NCBI GenBank assembly: GCA_027943245.1
Contig: JANDJZ010000617.1
Coordinates: 22,501-35,508 of the forward strand
Direction of reading: 5' to 3'
Source of the DNA: Acanthamoeba sp. SK_2022b
Lineage: Eukaryota; Discosea; Longamoebia; Acanthamoebidae
DNA: 13,008 nucleotides
The notes beneath the pieces are model-generated. The model was given only the letters and a program-made list of their open reading frames with translations. It was not told where the DNA came from and made no database searches. How positions within the stretch are numbered: position 1 is the stretch's first letter; every line of letters begins with the position of its first letter. Shown here piece by piece: positions 1 to 7,395 of this stretch. The position numbers were made by a program, and so were the translations under genes.

Positions 1-625
1 GAGCACAGCTCGTTGCCGCACTCAACGTACGCTCCCCTCCCCCCCTCTCAAACGTCGCGGCGTCCCCGCGCGCTGTCGTGTACGTTTTCCCCAACGCTAA
101 GGGGGGGGGGCAGCAGCGGCACGAGCCCGAAGAGCGGGAGGTGGCGGTGCGGCAGGCGGCCGTCGCCGGCGATGGCGGTCTCCTCTCCGACGGCATCCGC
201 CGGGAAGCCTGGCCTCTCCTCCTCGGCCTCTCCTCCTCTTCTACATCTTCTACATCTTCATCTTCATCTTCTACTTCTGCATCTTTCCTTTCATCTTCAT
301 CCTACCCGCCAGGCACGCTTCTCGCCTACACCGGCATGCTCTCTTCATCTTCTTGTATCGCTCACGCGCGTGTCGCGTGTCGTGTGTGTAGAGAGGGGAG
401 ACGAGCACCGGGAGAAGGAGCAGGTGCAGCGGGACGTGGAGCGATCGCTCAACAGTTTCTTCCGGGGCTCCGAGGCCCAGCGCGACGCCAAGCGGCAGGA
501 GCTCGCGCGGATCATCAACGCCCTCCTCGCCACCTACCCCGACCTCTACTACTACCAGGCACTCTCCCCTTTCCCCCCTGCCTCGTCTCATCTCGCGCGT
601 TGTCATCGCCTGACCTCTCACTCAC

Positions 626-682
<57 letters not shown>

Positions 683-818
683 ACACGCGCGCGTGTGTGC
701 GATTGGTTGTGCAGGGCTTCCACGACGTGGCGACGGTGTTTCTGCTGCTCGCGGGAGAGGCCCGCGCCTATGCTATGCTCGAGCGCGTCGCCCTCCACCA
801 CCTCCGATATCCTTTCCA

Positions 819-881
<63 letters not shown>

Positions 882-2055
882 GTGAGTGAGATGTGCGTGT
901 GCGATGGCCATTGTGGATCGCTTTCCTTAACGCGACGTGCGCACACCGGCGATGAACGCGACGCTGGAGAGCACCATGCAGCTGCTGTCCCTCCTCCCAC
1001 GCCTCATCTCCTTTGCCCAGCCCGAACTCCACCCCTTCCTTACCGAGTCGGGTACCGCACGACACGACACAACACGACACGACACGACACGACACGACAC
1101 GACACGACACGACACGACACGACACGACACGACACGTGTGCTAACCAATGCCACGCATTGGACACGCGTCGACAGGCGTGGAGCCCTACTACGCGATCTC
1201 GTGGGTGCTGACGTGGTTCGCGCACGACGTGGACCAATGGGCCACCGTCACGCGCCTCTACGACGCCTTCCTGGCCGCCCACCCCATGCTCTGCCTCTAC
1301 CTCGCCGCCGCCCTCGTGGCCCGCTCCTACCCGGACATCCTGCACCAGGTGAGCACCGCCTCGCGCGCGCGCGCGTTGCGTGCGTGGAATGCTCACCACG
1401 TGGCGGTCGACAGGAATGCGAATACCCCGCGGTCCATTCATACCTGAGCCATCTCCCCGAGCGCTACCTTTCACAGCCACAAGCACGCGCGCTCCCTTTC
1501 CTGCATTCTTGGTATAGTGGGCGCGCGGAATGGCTGACGACTCTCCCGACGCCGATGGCAGGACGTGGAGGAGCTGATCGGTTCGGCGATCGACCTCATG
1601 CGGCGCTTGCCCCCCGCGGCCCTGCTCGCACGCGCCCAGCACTCTATCCCGCCCAAGTACGCCACACACACACGCACGCACGCACTGCCCTTCTTCTCCG
1701 TCTCACCCGCGCTCGCCTGGTCGACGTGGTCCACGTCCAGTTCGCCGTTCCTGGCCTATCCTTTCCCGTGGATGCGGAAGGCCACTCCCCAGTGGCAGCG
1801 CTTGCTCGTCGGCCGATCGCGCTCTGCCGCCCTCGTGCTGCGGTAACGCAACCCCACCCTCGCACGCGCGCACACACACACACACACGCGCGTTCTAACT
1901 TGCTCATTGCTGGATTGGGTTTTGGGGGGGCGGGGGGTAATAGCCGGCTGCTGGCAACGGAGGTGGAGGAGGCGCTGTACAAGTACACGTTCCTGCTGGT
2001 GTTCTCCCTGTTCACCCTGCTGGCCCTCTACGTCTTCCACACCGCCTTTTCCTGA
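1..2055 (+). CDS. TBC1D20-like Rab GTPase-activating protein, 5' partial, about 9 exons
   Basis: TBC-domain GAP that would stimulate GTP hydrolysis on Rab1-type GTPases at the ER/Golgi. My exons: 1-26, 114-about 220, about 392-558, 715-806, 945-1051, 1176-1348, 1562-1656, 1741-1842 and 1944-2055. The reading frame stays open across every junction I could define. Seen: an ALN...GGLLSDGIRREAWPLLLG N-terminus like human TBC1D20; the arginine-finger motif DVERSL; the glutamine-finger motif YYQ|GFHD split by an intron; HHLR; and PYYAISWVLTWFAHD. The last exon encodes a hydrophobic segment (YTFLLVFSLFTLLALYVF) ending HTAFS, a tail anchor as in TBC1D20. The initiator Met lies upstream of the window. 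The boundary of the intron at about 220-391 is uncertain: it is a TC-rich tract without a good GT, so a GC donor or a Ser-rich insert is possible. Family assignment is strong. Confidence 0.88.
559..714 (+). other. GC-AG intron in the TBC gene
   Basis: The exon ends CAG at 556-558 (Gln of the YYQ motif) and the intron opens with GC, not GT. It closes with TGCAG at 710-714, and the next exon begins GGC TTC CAC (Gly-Phe-His). The phase-0 junction restores the Q-G-F-H-D catalytic motif of TBC domains, so the position is fixed by the protein. No GT donor nearby keeps that motif. The intron is mostly alternating purine/pyrimidine repeat. Confidence 0.75.
627..701. repeat. 75-bp alternating purine/pyrimidine tract, (CA)n plus CG palindrome
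   Basis: About 26 CA units are followed by GTACACGCGCGCGTGTGTGCG, with strict purine/pyrimidine alternation throughout. The end includes the perfect palindrome ACACGCGCGCGTGT. Such tracts can adopt Z-DNA. It lies wholly inside the GC-AG intron. Confidence 0.9.
807..944 (+). other. U12-type AT-AC intron (minor spliceosome) in the TBC gene
   Basis: The donor is CG|ATATCCTTT at 807-815, identical to the U12 5' splice-site consensus. A branch-site match TTCCTTAAC sits at 923-931, also 9 of 9. The intron ends in AC at 943-944, about 14 nt past the branch A. Joining 806 to 945 makes CGA (Arg) and keeps the frame (HHLR, then PAMNATLE). It is the only one of the nearby AC dinucleotides that does so. 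Splitting at this point also matches the family's HHLR...M.NT pattern. The intron body holds (CT)10(GT)20. Confidence 0.9.
819..879. repeat. (CT)n(GT)n microsatellite inside the U12-type intron
   Basis: About 10 CT units (819-838) are followed by about 20 GT units (839-879), between the U12 donor and its branch site. Confidence 0.95.
1061..1135. repeat. (GACAC)15 microsatellite in a TBC-gene intron
   Basis: There are 15 consecutive 5-bp units; the third is AACAC and the rest are perfect. The tract lies in intron 1052-1175 (GT donor at 1052, CAG acceptor ending at 1175). It creates long meaningless minus-strand frames rich in Val-Val-Ser-Cys-Arg. Confidence 0.95.
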
Positions 2056-2310
2056 CCAATAACCGACCACCATTTTTTTTAATTGCACATTCGCAGCACC
2101 ACGCTTTCCTTTCGATGGAAACGATTCCTTTTTGGCGCATGCTCATAGTTGGGTAGCGCCACGCATTCCTTTCGATGGAAACGACTCCTTTTCGGTGCAT
2201 GCTCATAGTTGGGTAGCGCCACGCATTCCTTTCGGTGGAAACGATTTCCTTTTCCAAAGTGTCGGGTCGACATGTCTGAAATAGGGGCACAACGCATGGT
2301 TGGGGGAGAG
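2056..2310. other. Convergent 3' intergenic region
   Basis: This gap separates the stop codon of the TBC gene (plus) from the stop codon of the His/Pro-rich protein gene (minus). It must hold both 3' ends. I see a T8 run near 2073, no clear AATAAA on either strand, and the 60-bp tandem repeat listed separately. Confidence 0.7.
2094..2255. repeat. 60-bp tandem repeat, about 2.6 copies
   Basis: Copies start near 2101, 2161 and 2221. The first two differ at only 4 of 60 positions; the third is truncated after about 35 bases. Each unit carries CCTTTCGATGGAAACGA and GCATGCTCATAGTTGGGTAG. The period is a multiple of 3 and leaves an open minus-strand frame with a 20-residue repeat. That frame is past the stop of the adjacent gene and I do not regard it as coding. 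Confidence 0.9.
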
Positions 2311-4137
2311 TCACTTGTGCACCATGGCCTGCAACTTCTCGAGAGTGTCCTTCTGCGTGAGGAGCTTGAGCAGCTGCTGCAAGTCGCTGTCCATCGCCGC
2401 CAGGCCGCCGCCTTGACCGCCCTCTGTAGACGCTGACGCCGGCGTCTCGTGCTGCTGTTGCTCCTGTTGTTGCTGGTGCTGGTACTGCTGCTGATGCCCA
2501 TTCTGCTGGTGAGGCTGAGCCAGCGCGGGCACCGAATGCTGCGGAGCCGTGTTGGTGGGGAGAGCATAGGGCAGCGCGGCCGAGATCGACGAAGGCGTGG
2601 CAGAGGCCAGGCCAAGGCCAGGCGCGGACGACGCCGCCTGGCTGGTCGCGGCGGTCGTGGTAGTGGCGGTCGTGGTGGTGGCGGCGGCGGCGCTGCCAAC
2701 CGCGGGGGAGTCGATGATGATGGTATCGGCGACGGCATCCTTAACGAGCTCCTGCTGAATGAGCCCCTTCAGCTGCTCCATGTTGATGTGCACGCCATAT
2801 GCCTCTGCTCCCCCCCCCCAACAACGCGGCCACGCGAAATCAACGAGCTGCGAACGCTTGCCTTCAAACGCTTGTTGTCGAGGGGCGCGTACCGATGGCG
2901 GCGAGGCTTGCCGCGATGGCCTCGCGATTTTCAGGAGCGTCGAGGTCTCGCCATACCACGCCGGTGAGGCGCTACACGAAACAAAATGATTACCGTCCGG
3001 GCTGAAGATGCAGAAGAAGAAGAAGAAGAGGGGAGGGCAGGTACCCGCACGCCGCCTCCCTTCTTGGTGGTCTTGAATATCTTCTCGTTGCCGTAAAGGG
3101 GCTCCACGGTTTGTCCCGACGTCTTCGACCCCCGAAACAGGTACTTCCACACTACGCCCCCCCCCCCCCGAAAAGTCACTACACGCGCAGGCAAAAGAGA
3201 ACGAGAGGGAGAGCGGGAGGAAGGCGAAAAAGTAGAAAGTAGGAGTAGAAGAAGAGGGAGGACCTGAGCTGCGGGTGACGCGTTCGTGGGGCGCGAGCTG
3301 GGCGTTGACGAGCGTGTCAAAGACCTCGAAGACCTGGTCTTTGTTGATGCCCCGCGTTTTCTGCTTCGAGGCCGCTACACCCTGCAGGGCCTCGGCCGTG
3401 GGCTGCGTAGCGAGCTTGGCCACCTCGGTCACCAGCGTACGTGCTTTGGTGTGGCGCGCCAGCCGCGTAGTGGCTCGTCCCATCCCGTCGCCGCCGCCTC
3501 CAGGTCCAAAGCCTCGCCCGCCTCCTCGTCGCCATCGTCCGCCGCCATGGTGGTGGTGATGGTGCATGTGGTGGTGCAGGTGATGGGGTGGCGGGAACCC
3601 TGCTCCAGGTGGTGGTGGTGGCGCATAGAAGGGGGCAGGTGGAGCAGGCGAGATGGGAGCGGCGTGCGGGTGGTGGATTGGTGGATGCTCGTTTAAACAT
3701 TCGTGAAGCGGCTCGTGATGATGATCGTGAGGCAAATGATGGAAGTGATGATGCGGAGGAGGCGGGGGAGGGTGAGGGTGAGGGTGAGGAAGGAGATGAT
3801 GAGGAGGAGGCGGGGGAGCATGAAGATGGTGTGCGGGGGGGTGGCTACAAGTGGGGGCAGTAATCGGCGAAGATGAGGAGGGGGCGGTGGATCGTAGCGT
3901 AGTCCACTCGGGAGAGGAGAAGAGAGCCAAGTCAGGCCGTCGCGCCTCCCAGTGAAGAAGCGCACTCCACACCTCACGGCGCCGTGCCTCCAGTGCGGCT
4001 CCCTCTCTCCACAGCCGCTCCACCGGACCCTCGTCTGGGTGCTCTCTCCCGCCACTGCCGGTCTCATCCTCAATCATGCTGTCTGCCAACGGTGTGGGGG
4101 CAGCTGCCATCGAATCTGCTTGTTGTGGCTGCTCCAT
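2311..4137 (-). CDS. Uncharacterised protein with His/Pro-rich and Gln-rich regions, 4 exons
   Basis: I do not recognise this family. Exons on the minus strand: 4137-3264, 3151-3051 (or to 3045), 2971-2893 and 2804-2311, giving about 515-517 aa with consistent phases (1, 0, 1). The N-terminus is acidic, then about 130 residues are rich in His and Pro, then a Gly/Arg patch. The likely folded core begins near LVTEVAKLATQPTAEAL and continues through GINKDQVFEVFDTLV, SVWKYLFRGSKTSG, EPLYGNEKIFKTTKKG, RLTGVVWRDLDAPENREA and AYGVHINMEQLKGLIQQEL. The C-terminus is Ala/Thr- then Gln-rich, ending LLTQKDTLEKLQAMVHK. Low-complexity tails around a small core suggest a nuclear or RNP regulatory protein, but this is only inference. 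The first exon is simply open for 874 nt. The start ATG sits at the edge of an AT-rich divergent promoter. Exon 2's donor is ambiguous (GTGCGG or GTACCT). Confidence 0.72.
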   Translation of the reverse strand: MEQPQQADSMAAAPTPLADSMIEDETGSGGREHPDEGPVERLWREGAALEARRREVWSALLHWEARRPDLALFSSPEWTTLRSTAPSSSSPITAPTCSHPPAHHLHAPPPPPHHLLPHPHPHPPPPPPHHHFHHLPHDHHHEPLHECLNEHPPIHHPHAAPISPAPPAPFYAPPPPPGAGFPPPHHLHHHMHHHHHHGGGRWRRGGGRGFGPGGGGDGMGRATTRLARHTKARTLVTEVAKLATQPTAEALQGVAASKQKTRGINKDQVFEVFDTLVNAQLAPHERVTRSSGPPSSSTPTFYFFAFLPLSLSFSFACACSDFSGGGGRSVEVPVSGVEDVGTNRGAPLRQREDIQDHQEGRRRAGTCPPLFFFFFCIFSPDGNHFVSCSASPAWYGETSTLLKIARPSRQASPPSVRAPRQQAFEGKRSQLVDFAWPRCWGGGAEAYGVHINMEQLKGLIQQELVKDAVADTIIIDSPAVGSAAAATTTTATTTTAATSQAASSAPGLGLASATPSSISAALPYALPTNTAPQHSVPALAQPHQQNGHQQQYQHQQQQEQQQHETPASASTEGGQGGGLAAMDSDLQQLLKLLTQKDTLEKLQAMVHK

Positions 4138-4279
4138 CCAATATCCAGATATGATTATCTAGGCTAATTTCTTTCTCTTTAATCTGTGTTTTATTAAAAA
4201 ACGAATAACCAATACTGAAGTGAAATAGAATAAGAATATTCATTTATCTCCCTGTACAACGGAAGAGCATAACGTTTAA
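4138..4279. promoter_or_regulatory. AT-rich divergent promoter region
   Basis: These 142 bp separate two ATGs facing away from each other and are strikingly AT-rich against GC-rich exons. A CCAAT motif occurs near 4208, and TTTTATTAAAAAACG near 4190 could serve as a TATA-like element on either strand. The region must contain both transcription starts; their exact positions are not visible. Confidence 0.55.
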
Positions 4280-6549
4280 ATGGAGGCCGTAAGCGACGCA
4301 CGACCCACCTTGACGGCGCGGGTTGTGCGAGTGCCTCCCCTTCTCGGTCAAGCATCGTCGCCTCGACTGCAGGACGGCAGCGAGGTGGACGCGGACTGGC
4401 GCGAGCTCCTCAAGCGCGAGGTGCACCGCCACGGCTTTGCCCTTCTCAGCTTCGCCGACGACGACGACAATGACGGTCACAAGCACGCCGAGGAAGAAAG
4501 GGAGACATCAGCCTCCTCTCGTGCCCGCAGGGGCTTGCGTCGTATCGTGGCCGACCACAGGGAGCGCGTGCGGCCAGAGTTCTTTGACCAGCCGCCTCAC
4601 TTCAAGAGACGCCTCGACCTCGCTGCCGAGGACCAGCAGCAGCACCGCAAGGGCTTGGGCGACATGGGCTACTGCTTGCGCGAGAACATCAAGGAGCAGC
4701 TGCAGGTGCGCCTCGGCCCTCTCATGCCCTGGCCTCGCCATTTGTGCTCGAAAGATGAAAAAGGCGGGAAAGTAGAAGTAGGAGTAGAGGAAGAGGAAGA
4801 AGTGAAGACGAAAGAGGAGGAGCTGTACGAATGGATGAAAGAGGAGATGGAGGTCCTGTTCGAGCTGCTCGACGGCGTGAGCAGGCGGTGTGCGCATGGG
4901 CTGGCGGGCGAGGGCGCCAGCGCACGGCTCGAGGCCATGCTCGACCCGACGCCCGACCACCTGCGCTCGCTCCTTGGCCCCCACGACGAGCACCAAGAAC
5001 AAGTAGAGGGAGCACGCCATCACCAAGGTCACGAAGAGCATAGCGGCAGAGACTACACGAGCAGCTCGGTGATGACCCTCACCCACTACTTCAACGACCT
5101 CGACCAGGTCCGCTCCCTTTCCTTTGCCCTTTCCCTCCTCGCACTTGCCCTACAGCGCCGGCCCCTCACCATGTGGTGACGGCGCATTGATGATCGCTTG
5201 GCGGCGCTGATGGCGGCGAAGGGCCCGGAGGAGCCGTGTAGAGCTCACGGGGACGCGGGCCTGCTGACGCTGGTGCTTGATCCGACGGCCGGCCTGCAGC
5301 TGTTCGACCCGTGCGGCGCCAAGTGGTTCGATTGCGCCGACCTCGCCCCGCTCGAGCAGGTCGATCTCTCCCGGCCCGCCCCTACAGCAGTTGCCACTCA
5401 CCCCCCCCCCCACCTTGACGCTCGCACTCACACCCACGCCTTGGCGCGAGACTGCTACAGGCGCAGGGCGTACGCGTCGATGCGGTGCTGATGATCGGCG
5501 AGGCCCTCCACCACTTCACCAACGTGCGTGTCTGGAATGTGTGTCGACATTTTTGTTGCATGGAATGCGACGTGTGGCGTGTGCCCACATTCCAATGGAT
5601 CTCTCGATGGTGACAGGGAGGGCTGAGCGTGACGTCGCATCGGGTGGTCAACACGGGCCGGGCCCGCTGCTCGACAGTCTTCAAGCTGCGCCCGCGCCCC
5701 GACGTCACGGGCCCGCGAACCGAAGCCGACTACGCCCTTCTCCTCATCCAGCAGCCGTACGACCGTTTCGCTCTCCCACCACACTGTGCGCGTGTGTGCT
5801 CACGAATTGTGCGCGAGTCGTGCAGTATTGTTGCTCGACTGGAGCGACGCGAGGAGGAAGCGGCCGCGCTGTGGCAGGAGACCGGGTTCGACGTGCTGGT
5901 ACACGTGCTGGGCTTCCTGCGCGACGAACGCGACGTGGGGAGGTGCGCCCTCGTTTCGCGCTCGTGGCGCGAGGCGGCCGAATCCCGTCTCCTGTGGAAG
6001 CGCATCGTCGCGCGCCTCGACCGCGAGCTGGGCATCGACCTCGTCGCCCGCTACGCACACAGACAAAGCGGGCCCGACGCCGCCGTCGACAAGAACGAAA
6101 ACGAAAGCGAAAGCGAACGCGACAAGGGGATCGACTACAAGCGGCTCTACGTGGATTACATGCGAGACCTGCGGTCCAACGCGACACACCTGCGGGACAT
6201 CCACGACGCGCAGGACTTCTACCTCAACCAAGTGCAGCTGCCGCGCCCCTCCGACGCGCACCCCTCGTGCAAGGTCGTCACCGTCGGCTCCGTCGCGGTA
6301 CCACTCTCCCCCATTCTACAACGCGATCGAAAGTTGCGCACACCGTGTTTTAAATGTCGACCCAATGCACGATCGGAATGCAGGTGGGAAAGACGTCGAT
6401 GCTGATCACCTACACTACGGGCGGCTCGTATCCGGAGTGCTACATACCGACTGTGTTCGATGAGTACTCGGCCAACATCGATGTGGACGGCCACCGAGTT
6501 CAGATCAGCTTATGGGACACTGCCGGCCACCCCGAGTGCGTCCTGATCG

Positions 6550-6626
<77 letters not shown>

Positions 6627-7216
6627 AATCGCTGATTTCTAAAGCCTGACCGGCGTGTGCGCACACAGATACGATCGCCTGCGCCCGCTGTCGTACCCGC
6701 AAACAGACTGCTTCCTGATGTGCTTCGCCATCAACAACCGCGCGTCGTTGGCGGAGCTGCGCGACAAGTTCGTCCCGGAGGTGCGCCTCGCGTGTCCCAC
6801 GGCCCTCCTCGTTCTCGTCGGCACCAAGGCCGACCTGCGCGACGAGAGCGACTCCCATTCCCTCATCCCCGTCTCCGAAGGTAAGGCCTCTGCGTTTGCG
6901 TTTGCGTTTGCGTTTGCGTTTGCGTTTGCGTTTGCGTTTGCGTTTGCGTTTGCGTTTGCGTTTGCGTTTGCGTTTGCGTTTGCGTTTGAATTGACGGGCG
7001 GGTGGGCCAGGGCTGGCGTTGGCGAAGGAGCTGGGGCTGGTGATGTACGTGGAGTGCTCCGCCAAGGCAAAAAGCAACCTGGAGGAGGTGTTTATGCTGG
7101 GCTTCAAGCTGCCCCTCCTCAAGCAAGCCGGCCTCCTCCGCCTTCATCACCACCACGCCACCGACGGGAAGACCAAGAAGAAGGCGGGCAAGAAGGACAA
7201 GTGCGCCCTGCAGTGA
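4280..7216 (+). CDS. 2OG-Fe(II) dioxygenase / F-box / Rho GTPase fusion protein, 8 exons
   Basis: Exons: 4280-5107, 5222-5359, 5461-5523, 5617-5756, 5826-6297, 6384-6535, 6669-6880, 7011-7216; model of 736 aa. Residues about 35-375 are an isopenicillin-N-synthase-like dioxygenase: iron ligands H285-x-D287 and H351, and the 2-oxoglutarate-binding R360-x-S362. Residues about 410-450 are an F-box ([11 protein letters not shown]...[14 protein letters not shown]...LWKRI), which would bind Skp1 in an SCF ubiquitin ligase. Residues about 538 to the end are a Rho-type GTPase: P-loop GSVAVGKT (544-551), switch [28 protein letters not shown], a Lys-rich tail and the CAAX box CALQ. The G12 equivalent is V546 and the Q61 equivalent is H596; the Rho insert helix is shortened. 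The 69-nt intron 5757-5825 is in phase, so the frame is open with or without it. No in-frame ATG or promoter-sized gap lies between oxygenase and F-box. An optional 84-nt intron at 4706-4789 is possible. Confidence 0.82.
5884..6006 (+). other. F-box domain segment of the fusion protein
   Basis: The encoded residues about 410-450 follow the F-box pattern: a hydrophobic leader in place of the usual [23 protein letters not shown], then REAAES and LLWKRI. It lies between the dioxygenase C-terminus and a charged linker of about 85 residues leading to the GTPase. The family's role is to dock Skp1-Cul1. Confidence 0.85.
6555..6625. repeat. (GT)n microsatellite in a GTPase-domain intron
   Basis: About 35 GT units with one GC interruption near 6591, inside intron 6536-6668. 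The flanking exons join within the switch II segment (DTAGHPE|YDRLRP). Confidence 0.95.
6895..6984. repeat. (TTTGCG)15 hexanucleotide repeat in a GTPase-domain intron
   Basis: Fifteen perfect 6-bp units lie between the GTAAGG donor at 6881 and the GGCCAG acceptor ending at 7010. Because the unit is 6 bp, the plus frame stays open as Phe-Ala repeats, which is a read-through artefact. Confidence 0.97.
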
Positions 7217-7395
7217 GCCCGCAACCCAGTTTGGTCAAACCTCGCAACGTATTTTTGTCGACTAGCCAACGGCTGCATAGCCAGGTTGACGGCCAACAGT
7301 TGAACCCTCAGCAGGGCTGAGCCTATTTTATCGGCTAATACATTTGGCACATCAGCAGCGGAAGAGATGTTGCCGCAACACAGATCTCTCTGATC
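7217..7395. other. Convergent 3' region between the fusion gene and the dehydrogenase gene
   Basis: These 179 bp hold the 3' ends of two genes transcribed toward each other. The only AT-rich stretch, TATTTTATCGGCTAATACATTT near 7322-7343, may carry the polyadenylation signals on both strands (ATAAAA in minus sense). No gene is seen. Confidence 0.5.

Noticed and set aside
622..1125. Minus-strand 167-codon ORF with Cys-Arg-Val-Val-Ser and Thr-His repeats
   Set aside because: It is the translation of the GACAC and CA/GT microsatellites in introns of the plus-strand TBC gene.
2079..2738. Minus-strand ORF with a 20-residue repeat from the 60-bp tandem units
   Set aside because: It is out of frame with the real last exon of the neighbouring gene. 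Its upstream part is an Arg/Pro-rich shadow, and no splice site links it to coding sequence.
3275..3863. Plus-strand ORFs over the His/Pro-rich exon
   Set aside because: They are antisense shadows of the minus-strand exon, whose splice phases and ATG context are consistent.
6354..6635. ATG at 6354 as a separate start for the GTPase
   Set aside because: It lies in intron 6298-6383. Starting there gives GMQVGKT with only three residues between the glycines, which breaks the P-loop; splicing 6297|6384 gives a correct GSVAVGKT.
6505..7122. Minus-strand ORF with long Lys-Arg repeats, and the Phe-Ala plus-strand frame
   Set aside because: Both come from the (TTTGCG)15 intronic repeat, whose 6-bp unit keeps every frame open.
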